Source: Mrakia gelida (Eukaryota > Basidiomycota > Tremellomycetes > Cystofilobasidiales > Mrakiaceae). Taken from it: 64,000 nucleotides of DNA. Below, in pieces: positions 12,001 to 23,328 of the stretch. Made by a program: the position numbers and the translations under genes. The stretch spans positions 1,240,001-1,304,000 of the forward strand of contig BRON01000006.1 in assembly GCA_024345305.1 (NCBI GenBank), read 5' to 3'. The notes below the pieces were generated by a model. That model did not search any database. It saw nothing but the letters and a program-made list of their open reading frames with translations, and was not told the DNA's origin. Numbering within the stretch: position 1 is the stretch's first letter; each line of letters opens with the position of its first letter.

Positions 12001-14008
12001 TGGAAGCATCAGACTGACGCGCATTATATCCTCTTCACGATCATCAGCGATCCTCCTCGACCTCAGTCTCGTGGTGCCGTTCTCGCCAGTCAGCAAGCTG
12101 GATTGACCGTTCGAATGCTCACTGGAGATCGTGAGTCTCCGCTCTCTCGACCTACTCCCCACTCTTCTCGAGCTCACCGTTCCTTCTCCTTTCCGTTTTC
12201 TTCCTCAGACCCCGCCACCGCCGCCGCCATCTCTCGCTCGGTCGGAATCCTCGACGCTACAGCTCCGAAGGGAGCCGTGATGACCGGAATGCAGTTCGAC
12301 GCTCTCAGCGAGGAGGAGATCGACGCTCTTCCTTCCCTGCCCATCGTCGTTGCACGATGTGCTCCCGAGACCAAGGTCCGGATGGTCGAGGCTATCCACC
12401 GACGAAACCTCGATGGCATGCGCTGCAGTTCTGTCATGACCGGTTCGTTTTTTTTTTTTCCCCTTCCAGACGTTTCTTTTTCTCCTCTTTCCTGACTTTT
12501 CCTCGTCGCGTCGAACTGACTCACCTTCCTCTCTTCTTACTTTCAGGTGACGGTGTCAACGATTGCCCCGCTCTCAAGCGAGCTGATATCGGTTTCGCCA
12601 TGGGACAGAATGGATCAGACGTGGCCAAGGGTGAGCTGGCTCGACGCGTTCGAAGTCCAGAACGAACTTTGACTGACGTCTTCGCTTCTAATCCCTTCTT
12701 CAGGTGCCGCCGACATCGTTCTCGCCGATGATAACTTCGTGAGTCGTCTACGTCATCGCGAGGCAGGAATTTAGACATCGAGCTGAATTGTCATCTCCCT
12801 TCCCGCTTCCGTTCCTAAGGCCACCATCACTCGAGCTATCAAGAAGGGACGAGGAGTTCTGATGAACCTCCAGAAGTTCCTGCTCTTCCTTCTCTCTGGT
12901 AACATTGCCGAAGTCGTCGTTCTGGGTAAGTTTCGCTTTTTCCGCCGCCATCTGCGATGAGTCTTCGCCTGAACGCTCGAAACTGACTGGCGTCTCCTCC
13001 TCGCTCTCAGTCGTTGGACTCGCCTTCAAGGATCAAGATGGATACTCTGTCTACCCTATCAACCCCGTCACCGCTCTTTTCGGTGAGTTCCGCGTCTCCC
13101 GTTCCGCTTCCCGAAGTTGAACCTCACCTCCCTTCTTTCGCACCTCAGTCAACACCATCGCTGCTGGACCTCCTGCTCTTGCCCTTGGACTCGAGCAGAC
13201 CGCTTCCGATGCCATGCTCAAGGGACCTACCTCGTTCAGGACCATTTTCACCCCAGGCTGGTGGGCTGAGTGAGTTTCAGGGTCGACGCGTCTCCTTCTC
13301 CTCCATCTTGAGCTGAACCTTCCCTTCTTTTTCCCTCAGTCTGTTCTTCTACGGATTCTTGATGGGAGGTCTTACGATCGTCAATTTCGTCATCGTCGTC
13401 TACGCTACCAACATCGTCGGCGGGAAAGGAGGTCAGTCCAATTCTCCGTCGTTGAATCCACCCCCCTTCGCGAGCTGACTCTGCCCTGTTCACTAGATCT
13501 CGGCTTCGGCTGCAACGATGGAGGATACGAACCGCGATGCGAGAACGTCTACCGAGGACGAGCCACCGGCTTCGCTACCCTGACTCTCGTCATCATGCTT
13601 CACGCGTTCGAATGCAAGCATCTCGAACGAAGCATCTTCCAAATGTCCCTCTTCGACAACAAGATCCTCCTCTGGTCTTCCGGAATCTGTGCTCTCTCGG
13701 TCTTTCCCATCATCTACATCCCCGTCATCTCCGACTATGGTGAGCATCCTTCCTTTCCTCTCGGCTCCTTCTCGCCGACGACGCTGACTCACGCCTTCTT
13801 CTGCTTCCTTCTCTCAGTCTTCCAGCTCACCGGTATCGGGTGGGAGTGGGGACTCGTTGCCGCCGCCGTCATTGCTCAACTTGCCTCAACCGAGCTCTGG
13901 AAAGTCGGTCGACGATTTGTTAGCCGAAAGGACAACAAAGGCGGACCCGTGGTGACGGAGAAGGATCTGCCTCGATTCGACACCGTCAACGACGCAGAGA
14001 AGTTCTAA
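9053..14008 (+). CDS. ENA: P-type Na+/K+-exporting ATPase, type IID (ENA family)
   Basis: The gene encodes a plasma-membrane cation pump that hydrolyses ATP to expel Na+ or K+, important for salt and alkaline-pH tolerance in fungi. The ATG at 9053 follows a pyrimidine-rich leader. Exon 1 (9053-9238) ends at GTGAGT, and more than a dozen short introns follow. Ordered motifs are RQVANAMTVVLLACMAVS and FGTQSWIEAGV (first membrane hairpin), VGFFQEWKAEKT, LLTGESLPV (actuator loop), ICSDKTGTIT (phosphorylated Asp), LMKGAVERILDRC (nucleotide site), MLTGDHPATA, TGDGVNDCPALKRADIGFAMG, and INPVTALFVNTIAAGPPALALG with the later membrane segments. FGTQSWIEAG, VGFFQE and IESLSVVTDICSDKTGT are ENA-like rather than PMA1- or SERCA-like. 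It ends with NDAEKF and TAA at 14006-14008. I found no stop or frameshift once introns are removed. Na+ versus K+ preference cannot be read from sequence. Confidence 0.92.
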
Positions 14009-15530
14009 TCTCGACTAGCCTTCTTGTCACTTCCGATCACCATACCCCTGCTCGATAGATAGTCATTTTCTCTCTTTTCATCACTGTATCTCTCCTGCCC
14101 ACCCTCCCTTTGTACTTTCTCGCGTGCCTTGCTCTCGATCACCACCAAGCTTTTGTTTGCTCAGATACGTCATTTCTTGCTTCGACGTATAGACATGTCT
14201 GTTCGAAGGATCATCCAGCCTCGTTTTGGGAGTTCAGCGGATGTGCAGAGAGCAAAACGGGCGGCAGAAAGGACCATCGAATTCGGACGCGACTTCGTTT
14301 CAGCCCGACCTCAGCCCTAAACCTTTCGCTCGGTCAGCCAAGAACCTTCAGAATAGCTCTCCACGCTGGAGCACACTGCATCCAGAGATCAAGCTGCTCT
14401 GACTTCGATTCGCTGCAGAATGGGACCTGATCGAGCTCCACCGCGCTGCGAAGCATGTTCTGCTCGTTCCATTCCTTGCTCTTTTTCACCCTCGACCACA
14501 TCCTGCTCTCATCGTTTCTCCATAACTCGCACTCTCTTCTTCGCCAATCCGCAATGCGAACCTCTTCCATCCTCCCTAGACTCGTGCAAGCTTTCCTTCG
14601 ACCCACAGGGTCCTCAACCAACTCCTGCAATCTTCAACCTTCTTCCTTTCCGCCCTCTCCTCCGTCCGACTTCTACCTTCATCAAGCGCCGTACTACCAC
14701 CCAACCTCCTCGCTCGCGAGCAATCGCTCTTCCCCCCTTTGGGGCGTGAATCCCCTCCAAGGCCTTATCTTATCACGCTCGGCGTTGAGCTCGGGAACCG
14801 CACCGTCCCTCTCCAACCTCTTCCTCGCTCTCGTTGTGTTCATCACCCTAACCCTAACCGACTCACCTTCTCGATCTCGAGTTTAGATGTGTTCGTACCT
14901 GACTTCGATCCAAACATGGCGTCTGAATCCGTCACGGAGATCAGCCTTACGAGCTCTTCGAAGAAGGCGACGAGGTCGTTTCCGTCGCTGCCCTCTTACC
15001 CGAACCTGACCTGAGCTCGGCCCTGCCTCGCTTCCACTACTTGATCGCAAAAGGATCTAGGAAAGACGAGAGACATCCGATTGGTGCAGTTGCTGGAGCT
15101 TGGGGGCTATGATGAGGGAGAGAAGAGCGTGAGATGGGGTAAAGAAGGGAAGGGAAACGCAGGAAGCGCGAGCTCACCGTCGCTGAGAGACGTTAGAGCG
15201 TCGCCTGGGAACATTGAAAGCCTCAGGTAGGTTGATATATGCTCTCTCTAGTGCAGTGAGTACACTCAGTGACAGGCGTAGACCAGGGGACGGCGGAAGA
15301 TCTGGCAGCGAGCTGGGCGACGTCCAGATGAAGCTGACAGAGAGAGGGACGAGTCAGTCGCTCTTCTGGCCCGAAGAGCGAGGTCAACGAGCTCAGTGGA
15401 ACGTACACAGCTTAAAGTCGATTATTTACAGGTGATACATGCTCAGAGGTGATTAAGAAAACGAGGAAGGGAGGGAGAAGATGGGAGTCTGAGAAGAGCG
15501 AGCTCGCGAGCTTCTGCGTCCCTTTCCCTT
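14009..15530. other. ATPase 3' region and unassigned sequence
   Basis: The first 120 bp are the ATPase 3' UTR. A frame starting near 14420 contains RCEACSARSIPC, faintly like a Zn2Cys6 start, and continues with Pro-rich sequence to 14749. A different frame picks up to 15012. I cannot join these into a gene, so a decayed transcription-factor gene is only a guess. A short telomere-like CCCTAACCCTAACC occurs at 14846-14859. Confidence 0.35.
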
Positions 15531-16227
15531 CCCTAACCCTAACCCTAACCCTCAACTCCCCAACTTCCTCACCCAACCCTTCCACTTTTTCCTCCCTTCT
15601 TCATTTTCTTTCTCCCTACTCCTCTCAAACCAACTCCCTCCCTAACCAACACCCTTTCTCCACTTTTCTCTACATTTTCTTCCCTTTCCTTCTCTACTTC
15701 ACCCACACTCACTCCTTCCCCACCCCCTTCCCACCTTTACCTTCTCCCCTTCTTTTCTTCACTCAAACACTCACTGCCTCTTTCTCCCTCTTTCTCCCTC
15801 ACTTCTCCTTCACTTCTCCCTTTACATCACTACCACCTTTTCACCTCGCTTTTACTTCTATTTTCACTTTCTCTACACTCTCACCCCTCCCCTACCCTTC
15901 TTCAACTCCTCCCTCTTTCACACTTTTCCCACCCGTTTTCACTCCCTTCACCTTCTTTTCTCACTCCACCACTCTCCCTCACTTTCCAAACACTACTACC
16001 ACACTTTCACTTCACTTTCCTTCTCATTTCCCTTTCTCTTCACTCTCTCCCCATCCCCTACTCCTCCTCAACTTCCCAACTTCCTCACCCAACCCTTCCA
16101 CTTCTTCTTCTCTTCTTCGCTTTCTCTCTCCCTAATCTTCTCAACCCAACTTCCCTATTAATCGAACACCTTCTCTTTACTTTTCCTTCACTTTCCCTTC
16201 TCTACTATTCTCCCACTCCCCCTTTCT
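15531..16227 (+). repeat. Interstitial telomere-like repeat plus long G-free pyrimidine tract
   Basis: At 15531-15552 the plus strand reads three CCCTAA units and a final CCCT, matching the (TTAGGG)n telomere repeat common in filamentous fungi and many basidiomycetes. The next roughly 670 bases are almost only C, T and A, with a handful of G. An approximately 85-bp block (CCAACTTCCTCACCCAACCC onward) occurs at about 15563 and again at about 16076, suggesting a satellite-like unit of about 510 bp. A solo copia LTR abuts the right end. The open frame of about 230 codons is a compositional artefact, not a gene. Confidence 0.8.
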
Positions 16228-16456
16228 TGTTGTTGGGTCGTCCGCTTTAGTTCAGGGATGTCTGCAGGATGTGGTTCAAAGCTTACTTGTATAGAGCTAG
16301 TCATTAGAAGGGTTTATATACTATGGACATGGTTACGTGATCTGAAGGTAGCTTACAAAGAAGTTGGTTACAAAGGAGGGTTACTGACACTAGACGAACA
16401 AGACGCGTTACTAAGCTACTACGTGATACCTCTCTGCGAGTCGCCACCTTCCAACA
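16228..16456 (-). repeat. Solo copia LTR, diverged, minus orientation
   Basis: The left end is TGTTGTTGGGTCGTCC and the right end CGCCACCTTCCAACA, 229 bp. It has several substitutions in the TATA-to-start region and belongs to the older GGAGGGTTACTGAC subtype. No target-site duplication is seen (TTTCT left, CAAAG right). No internal sequence remains. Confidence 0.92.
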
Positions 16457-17693
16457 CAAAGTACGAACAACATCCTGTTTCTGGATTTCCTGGCGTTTGG
16501 GCGACGGGAGAGAGGGAGCGGGAGAAGATAAGAAGATGAAGAGGGTGAGAAGGACTGCGCGGTGGTAGTCGGCTTGAATAGAGACTGGGAGGTGGGAGGG
16601 AAGGAACGAAGGAAAGGGGGTCCAGTCTAGAGGAGGAGGTAAGTCTTCGTTCGTTTCGCGGTTCAGGACAAGAGTCGCTGACCTTCTTCTTCTACCATAT
16701 CCGTCTTATCTCTTCGCACTCAACTCATCAAACGAAAATCAACGACGCGTCTCGACCTGCTCTTCTTCTTCATCGACCTCGCTTCGTGCGCGCCTTCCCT
16801 CGCTGGTCGACATGGGTTCCCGCTCCTCGTCTCACTTCTAGCATTCGTTCCGTTCTCTTTTTTATTATTCCTGTGTTCTCTGGTCTTTGTTCTCTTCGCG
16901 TCTCTTTCCCTCGTCTTTCTCTTCTTTGTCTCTCGCTTTCGTCTCGTTCCGTTCAGTTTCCTTCTCTGTTGCTCTTCCTGATAGCTACCCAACTGCTCCC
17001 GGGACCATGTCTCGTGTCCTCTTCTCTATCAATTCGCGTCGAAAACCAAGAAGTGAAAGAAGGAGGCGCGAGGTCAACCAAACTTCCTGCGCTCGACTTC
17101 CCGGCGGGGCGACGGTTTCGCACGGCTGTATCAGAAGTATCCCTAAACAATGTTGATGCTCTTCGGACTGAGCCTTTCTCATTCCACGAAGCCTCACAAG
17201 TCACAACAAAAACTCCGCTGGAGCATAGAAGTTGAAGCTGTTTCGCTCTTCTTCTCTCTTTTGGAGTCTTCCCTCTTTTGCACCAACCATCACACCATCC
17301 GCCTTCCTTCCTTCTCCTTCCCTTCTATGTCCGCCCAGCAAATCTTCAACCCTGCAATCGAACGATCCCTTTTCACCTACAGTCCCAGTCGCAGAAACGG
17401 GCCAACACCCAGAAGCGGCCCATTTCAACTTCTACCCCCTCGTTCTCGCTAGAGGAATCATGTCTTGCTTCGATCCATTCACCTATATGTGCAAACACAT
17501 ACATGGATGCTACCAACTAAAGTTGAGACCCGACCAACGCGTCGAAGAAGCTACAGCAGATGTCAAAGACCTCGTTCGAGCTCACTTTCTCCAAAAACGA
17601 GACGTCAAAATCCTCCGGAGTGAAGATTGTGTCTCTTCTTCCAAATCTGGATGCCCTGAGTGGTTATTGTATACCAAAGGCATAGCATTGGGC
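16457..17693. other. No recognised gene
   Basis: This stretch is purine-rich near 16500-16650 and then T/C-rich. Frames of 60-240 codons occur but show no domain, transmembrane pattern or consistent splice sites. I see no tRNA or other RNA gene. Confidence 0.4.
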
Positions 17694-18508
17694 TTATCTC
17701 GAAGGTCTAGCAGTGACACCGCGTCCCTCGAGGTCTTTGCAAGACGAGGAGGTGAAGAGCTCCATCGCCCCATCCTCCACCCGAGGAACCCACTTGTACG
17801 TCCAAATCCGCGACAGGTCCTTCTTCCCTCTCACTACCCGCTTCTTCGCTCCCGCCGCCTGTGGCACTGCCCGAACCACCGCTCTACTCAGCACCTCGTC
17901 TTCCTCCTCCTCCTCTCTCTCATCCTCCTCCACGTCCATAGATGAGTCGGAAGAGCTTTCCTCATGAACAGCTCTGGCCTTCCTTCTCCCTCCTCCCTTG
18001 ACTCCTCCCTTCACCCTTTCTCCCGTCCTGCCAGCTCGGAGACTCATCTCTTTCCAAAAGGACGTTCCCCTCGGCCCTTTCCACCCCTCTTCCCAACTCC
18101 ACCTCCCACAACTCCTCTCCTCGCGGGCTTCTTGAGCAACGCAGCCGCCTTGAGCTTTCCCTGGAGCATCGCGCTCTCTTGGCTCATGATCACTCCTAGG
18201 TGCTGAGGATTCTTCAGGATGATCCTATCCCCGACCTCGGCTTCCGAAGTCCCGTTCTCCTGATCGAGCTGCTGCTTCCGAACGAGCGAGTGAGCGATCT
18301 GGACTTCGTCGCGTTCGACCTGATCGCGCAGAACGGCGATGATGGCATTGGAGGTCGTGAGGTCGTCGTCCGGTTGAACGTTCTCCCTCTGCTCGATCGC
18401 TTTGCTGATCGCGATGAGTTTGGTTCGACGACGGTTGGGGGTGAGAGGGAGTTGGCGAGCGGAGGTGTTGAGAGGATGGGAGGAGGAGGGAGGGTAGAGG
18501 GAGGAGGA
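17694..18508 (-). pseudogene. Basic/acidic nuclear-type protein fragment, 5' end replaced by element A
   Basis: Reading the minus strand from the edge of element A gives a Pro/Ser-rich start (SSSLYPPSSSHPLNTSARQL). It is followed by a helical segment (RRRTKLIAISKAIEQRENVQ, AIIAVLRDQVERDEVQIAHS, ILKNPQHLGVIMSQESAM), a Gly/Lys/Arg-rich stretch and a stop at 18044. A second frame continues with a Glu/Asp-rich run and KKDLSRIWTYKWVPRVEDG to 17694. The two frames may be one protein with a frameshift or an unrecognised intron. I do not recognise the family. The gene's upstream exons are missing beyond the retrotransposon, so element A, or the recombination that shaped it, probably destroyed the gene. 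Confidence 0.4.
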
Positions 18509-18738
18509 TGTTGTTGGGTCGTCCACTTGAGCTTAGGGATGTCTGCAGGATGTGGTTCAAAGCTTGTTGTATAAAGCTAGCTACTCGAAAGGTTTATATA
18601 CTATGGAAATGGTCACGTGATCTGAAGGTAGCTTACAAAGCTGTTGTTCACTAAGGAGGGTTACTGACATGGGGACTGAACGAGACGCGTTACTAAGCTA
18701 CTACGTAAGACCTCTCTGCGAGTCGCCACCTTCCAACA
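18509..18738 (-). repeat. 3' LTR of element A, older subtype
   Basis: It is 230 bp with complete ends. It carries the GGAGGGTTACTGAC variant, shared with the solo LTRs at 2557, 3457 and 16228, and differs in a block from its partner LTR. Confidence 0.93.
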
Positions 18739-21700
18739 CTCCCACTCGACGAGCTGAGAGCCCTTCCTTCATTTCCCCCTCTGCGGGTTTCCATCCATGT
18801 CTCCGCTGGTCTTCTGATCCATGCGCGAGGGTTCCTTCTGGATGTTGAGCGATTTCTTGAACCGTTCGAGCTTTTCGACTCCGAGAGCCTTGGTGAGGAA
18901 TCTGCCTGCATGTCCTCGGTGGGACAGTAGGTGAGCTTGATGAATCCTCTCTGTTGGGCCTCTCGTCCGTATTTGTACGCGACGTCGATGTGCTTGGTCT
19001 TCTCCGAGTGAGTACCGTTCTTGGTTGTTTCGATGGCTCCTTGGTTGTCTACGTTTACTGGGATCGATCCGGTGTCGTATCCGAGTTCAGCGAGGATCTT
19101 GGCGACCCACCTAAGGCTCCGGCATCCTGCGGAGAGAGCGATGTACTCTGCTTCAAGAGAAGAGAGACTGATTGCCTTTTGGCGTCGACTTGCCCAGATG
19201 ACTGTGGATCCAAATACCTTGACGACGAATCCTGTTGTTGATCGTCTTGATTCCGTGTCTCCGGCGTAGTCGGAGTCGGTCCATAGTTCTGCGATTGGTG
19301 CGTCCGAGTGTCCTCCAAGTTGAAGCGACGTGTCTGCTGATCCTTGTAGGTATCGCATGACCTTCTTGACTGCTCCCCAGTGAACCCTTCTTGGGTCCGA
19401 GCTGAATCGGCTGAGAACTCCGACGGCGAAGGCGATGTCCGGTCGAGTGCAGACTTGGAGGTACATCAACGATCCCACCGCTTCGAGGTAGGGTACTCCG
19501 TCCAGCTTCTCTGATCCCGAATCCTCCGATTGGACCGACAGTTGCCTAAAGTCGTCCATCGGAACCTTGTTTGGTTTAGCGTCGACCATGTTGAATCGTT
19601 CGAGGACCGTTTGAACGTATCGTTTCTGGCTGAGGTCCATTGTCCCCGCCTTGCGGTCCCTCGTAACGTCGATTCCGAGGATGGTTCCTGGGTTGAGGTC
19701 TCCTCTGTCGTCGATCTTGAATTCCTTCTGGATCTCCGTCATGACCCACTCCAAATCCTCCTTGTCTCCTGCGGCGACGAAGTCGTCAACGTACTGGACC
19801 AGCATGATCCGTCGTCCCTTCCTATGCCCTATGTAGATGCAAGGGTCCGCTTCGAGTGGATGGAGATTGAGTTGAGTTTGAAAGAACTTTGAGGAGTGAT
19901 TGTAGAACGCGAGTGGCGATTGTTTGAGTCCGTATAGGGCCTTGAGGAGATGCGCGACGAGTTTCTTCTTGTCGGCTCCCTTTTGTTCGTACCCTGTTGG
20001 CTGTTCCATGAAGACCGTTTCCACTAGGTCGGCTGTGAGGAACGCCGTCTTGAAGTCTCCTTGGACTAGATCGAGATCCTCCGATGCTGTGATGGCGAGG
20101 ACGATCCTGAGTGAGTTGAGCTTTGATACCGGCGCGTACGTCTCGACGTAGTCGACTCCTTCTTGCTGACTGAATCCCTTGGCGACCCATCTAGCTTTGA
20201 AGCGAGTAATCCTCCCGTCGGCTCCTTTCTTGAGCGCGTAGACCCAGCGACCTCTGACCGTTTTTGATCCTGAGGGTAGCTCTGTGAGTTCAAAGACTCC
20301 GTTCCCTTCCATCGACACCATCTCTTCGTCCATCGCTTCCCTCCAGAAGTATGCGTGCTCCGACGCCATGGCTTCTCGGTATGTATTTGGGACGGAGGGT
20401 GGTGGAAGATCCTCGAGTTTGGGTTGCGTCGCTTGAGCGTGTCCGGCGAAGTCCTCCGAAATGAAGTCGGTGATGTCGTAGTCTGTCTGGACAAATCTTG
20501 CCGAGTCTCCTGTTCCTGTGAGAGGTTTCTTGTGCCGTTGACCTCGTCCGTAGCTCCCACTCAAATCGACAGCCGGTTCATCGATGATGGGCTCGTAAGT
20601 GTAGGAGTGCTTGACGCGTGATGGGTTGGGTTTCCTTGCCTCGGTCTCCCTGACCGGGTCTTGTTGGTTGGACTTGAGTAGGTGCTGTTCCTCTCCTTTG
20701 TCCTCCTCTAGTTCCTTCTCTTCTTCTTCCTCCTCCTTGTGGTCCTCCTTGATTCCGGCTTGTCCCATTCCTGGTAGCTCCACCGTCTGGTGGACTCCAC
20801 GTGTTTCGTCGAAGATAACGTCCCGAGAATGAAGGATCGACCGCTTGGGGTCTCCATGGACTTGAAGTCGATAGGCCTTCTTCCCGTTGAGATCGCCGTA
20901 TCCGAGGAAGATGCACTTGATGCTCTTGGGTTGATGCTTGATCTTTTGAAGGTTGAGCGCGTAAGCGAGAGCTCCGAACGTCCGCATTGCAGTGAGGTCG
21001 GGCTTCCTTTTGTAGTAGGCTTGGTAGGGGGTTTGAGAGTTGACTGAGGATGAGGGAATGCGGTTGATTGTGTATGTGGCGTAGTTCATGGCTTCCGCCC
21101 AGTAGGATCCGTCGAGGTCCCTCGCGTCTCGTAGCGCGCAGGTGATCTTCTCCTCGATGGTTCGCATTCCTCGTTCGGCCTTGCCGTTTTGTTGCGGTGT
21201 GCGTGGGATAGTCGTTTCCTTGGTGATTCCTTCGTCCCGGAGGTAGAACTCGTAGTCCTTCGACGTGTATTCCCCACCGTTGTCTGACCTGATCCGTTTG
21301 ACGACGTGATTGGTCCTTTTCTCCTCCCTTTTCCTCCAGGTGATGAATGTTGCCAGTGTTTCCGACTTCCTCTTCAATGCGAACGACCAGTGGTAGTTGC
21401 TGAAGTCGTCCCAGATCGTCATCATGTAACGCATTCCTTGAGCCGAGGCGATTGGCATCGGTCCGGCGAGATCCGTGTGGACGAGTTCGAGAGGTGAAGT
21501 GGTTTTGGTGGTGGAGGTGGGGAATGGAGTTCGATGTTGTTTCCCTTCGACGCAAGGTACGCAGATCCTTTCCTTGAATCCGATGATGTCCTTTTTGGTG
21601 AAGGTTGGTAGGAGCTTCTGACGAGACAACTCCTCCATGGCGGAGATAGAAGCGTGACCGAGCCGGCGATGAAGGACCTCGATCTTGTCGACTCCTGTTG

Positions 21701-23070
21701 CCGCGAGTGCTACGTCTTCTCCTCCTGAGCCGACTCCCTTGAAGTCGCTCACGTCCAGCATGTAGAGGTTCTTCGACACCTCTTTTCCCTCCATGAACAG
21801 CGATCCGTCTCGAAGGAACTGGCATCGCTTGTTGGTTTGGGTTGTCCCCTTGCTGGGGAACCTGGTCTCGACTCCTTTGTTACCGAGTTGACCAATACTG
21901 ATGAGGTTGCTGAACCCTGGGATGTGGTATACGTCGGAGATGGTGAAGGCCTTCCTTGATCCTTTCACGGTGGTCTGGAGGTGGATGGAGCCGATGCCGA
22001 GGATCTGAACGATTGATCCGTTGGCCGTCGTGACCGTTCCGTTGTGCGCCTTGTATGTTACGAAGCGTTCCCGGTCCCCGACGATGTGGTTTGATGCTCC
22101 ACTATCGGCGATGTATCCATGCTTGGTTTGAGCGAAGAGCGCTTGGGCCGACGTCGCGATGTCGGATCCTGCTTGAAGACCGTAGTCTACGAGGTGCGCC
22201 TCTTCCCTATCCTTCCAGTTCCCCTTGTTCTCCTTCTTCCCCTTCCCGAACTTCCTTCCCTTTCCACCTTGTCCCTGCCCCGTGGGCTTTCCTCCATTCA
22301 ACTCCCAGCACTCCGACTTGAAGTGTCCGACCTTGTTGCACTGATGGCACTTGGCGGTTCTCTTGTCGACTAGGAGGGCTGTTTCCTTCGACGATGAAGT
22401 ACCTGTCGGTTTGAGAGACTCGTGAGTCCTTACGTGGATGAGGAGGGATGTGGCGACGGCGGTTGGGTTGAGTTCTTGTTTTGATTCTTGTGCCTGGAGC
22501 GTTTGGTGTTGAATGAATTGTTCGAGTGATGCGGGTAACCCACTGAGGAAGAACATTGAGCTCATCCTGTCTGGGATGTTGAGGCCGAGAGCTGACATGT
22601 CGTCGATGATCCTTTGGAATTCGTCGATGTACTCCTGTACTGGTTCTCCCTCCTCCATCTTGAGGTCCCTCATCCTTCGGATGGCCATGACCTCTCCCGC
22701 TCCTCCTTCCACCTTGTGAGTCTTCCTCAGAAGATCCCATGCCTCCTTTGCGTGTTTGCAGTTCCGGATCCGAGGTAGTTCTCGGTCGCTGACCGCCATT
22801 TGAATCCTGTGGAGCGCGAACTCGTCCATATGGTCCCATTCTTCGATGTCCTTGACGTTGTTCTGCTGCTTCACGACCTCTTGTCCGGTGGTGTCCTTTT
22901 CCATAATTTCCGGGGTGAGGTTGGGCCTGGTTTTCGTACCGAGGACGACGGGCTTGATTCCTGCTTCTCCAAAAGCGATCTCCATCCTTACTGACCACGT
23001 CTCGTAGTTGGTACCATCGAGAGCAGTGAGTTTGAACAGCTTGTGATCCAGCTTCTTGGAGTAGTTGCTT
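18693..23070 (-). pseudogene. Copia Gag-Pol polyprotein of element A, start codon lost and tail frameshifted
   Basis: The frame matches the intact polyprotein of the element at 33235-38071 from SNYSKKLDHKL to the RNase H end. The normal ATG context is gone: a 23-bp segment between two AAGCAAC repeats is deleted, leaving CGCTAAGCAACTACTCC. No ATG precedes the later MEIAFGEAG. All catalytic motifs survive: CCHC knuckle, DSGA protease, integrase D-D-E, YVDD and TDSD. Near 18900 the sequence coding MQADILTKAL has lost one base, giving MQADSSPRLS. This changes the last roughly 60 residues, as in the element at 56764-61603. Gag variants IMEKD and VVKQQ are shared with the truncated element at 54366. 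Confidence 0.9.
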
Positions 23071-23101
23071 AGCGAGTGGTGGCGAACTGGTGCTGATAAC
23101 G

Positions 23102-23328
23102 TGTTGTTGGGTCGTCCACTTGAGCTTAGGGATGTCTGCAGGATGTGGTTCAAAGCTTGTTGTATAAAGCTAGCTACTCGAAAGGTTTATATACTATGGA
23201 AATGGTCACGTGATCTGAAGGTAGCTTACAAAGCTGTTTACGAAGAATGGTTACTACCAAGGGGACTGAACGAGACGCGTTACTAAGCTACTACGTAAGA
23301 TCTCTCTGCGAGTCGCCACCTTCCAACA
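23102..23328 (-). repeat. 5' LTR of element A, young subtype
   Basis: It is 227 bp and reads TTGGTAG on the element strand at the diagnostic site, as does the 3' LTR of element E, whereas the other young LTRs read TTGTTAG. The CACGTG and TATATAAA boxes are intact. Confidence 0.93.

Larger units (their letters stand above)
18509..23328 (-). mobile_element. Ty1/copia LTR retrotransposon, element A (defective)
   Basis: This full-length element is on the minus strand, with its 3' LTR at left (18509-18738) and 5' LTR at right (23102-23328). The Gag-Pro-Int-RT-RNaseH order is that of copia (Pseudoviridae-like) elements. Three features mark it as defective or recombinant. First, the two LTRs belong to different subtypes: the left has AGGAGGGTTACTGACATGGG where the right has AATGGTTACTACCAAGGG. 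Second, a 23-bp deletion removes the Gag start codon. Third, a 1-bp deletion shifts the end of RNase H. The flanks (GAGGA left, GGGTG right) do not match, so no target-site duplication is present. Confidence 0.95.

Noticed and set aside
15449..16135. Open frame of about 230 codons on the plus strand
   Set aside because: It lies in the G-free pyrimidine tract, so stop codons are rare by composition. The product is Ser/Pro/Phe/Thr low complexity with no domain.
20578..21825. A 415-codon frame inside element A, repeated in elements C and E
   Set aside because: It is the alternate frame of the Gag-Pol coding strand, conserved only because the element is. It has no domain and is Arg/His-rich as expected of a shadow frame.
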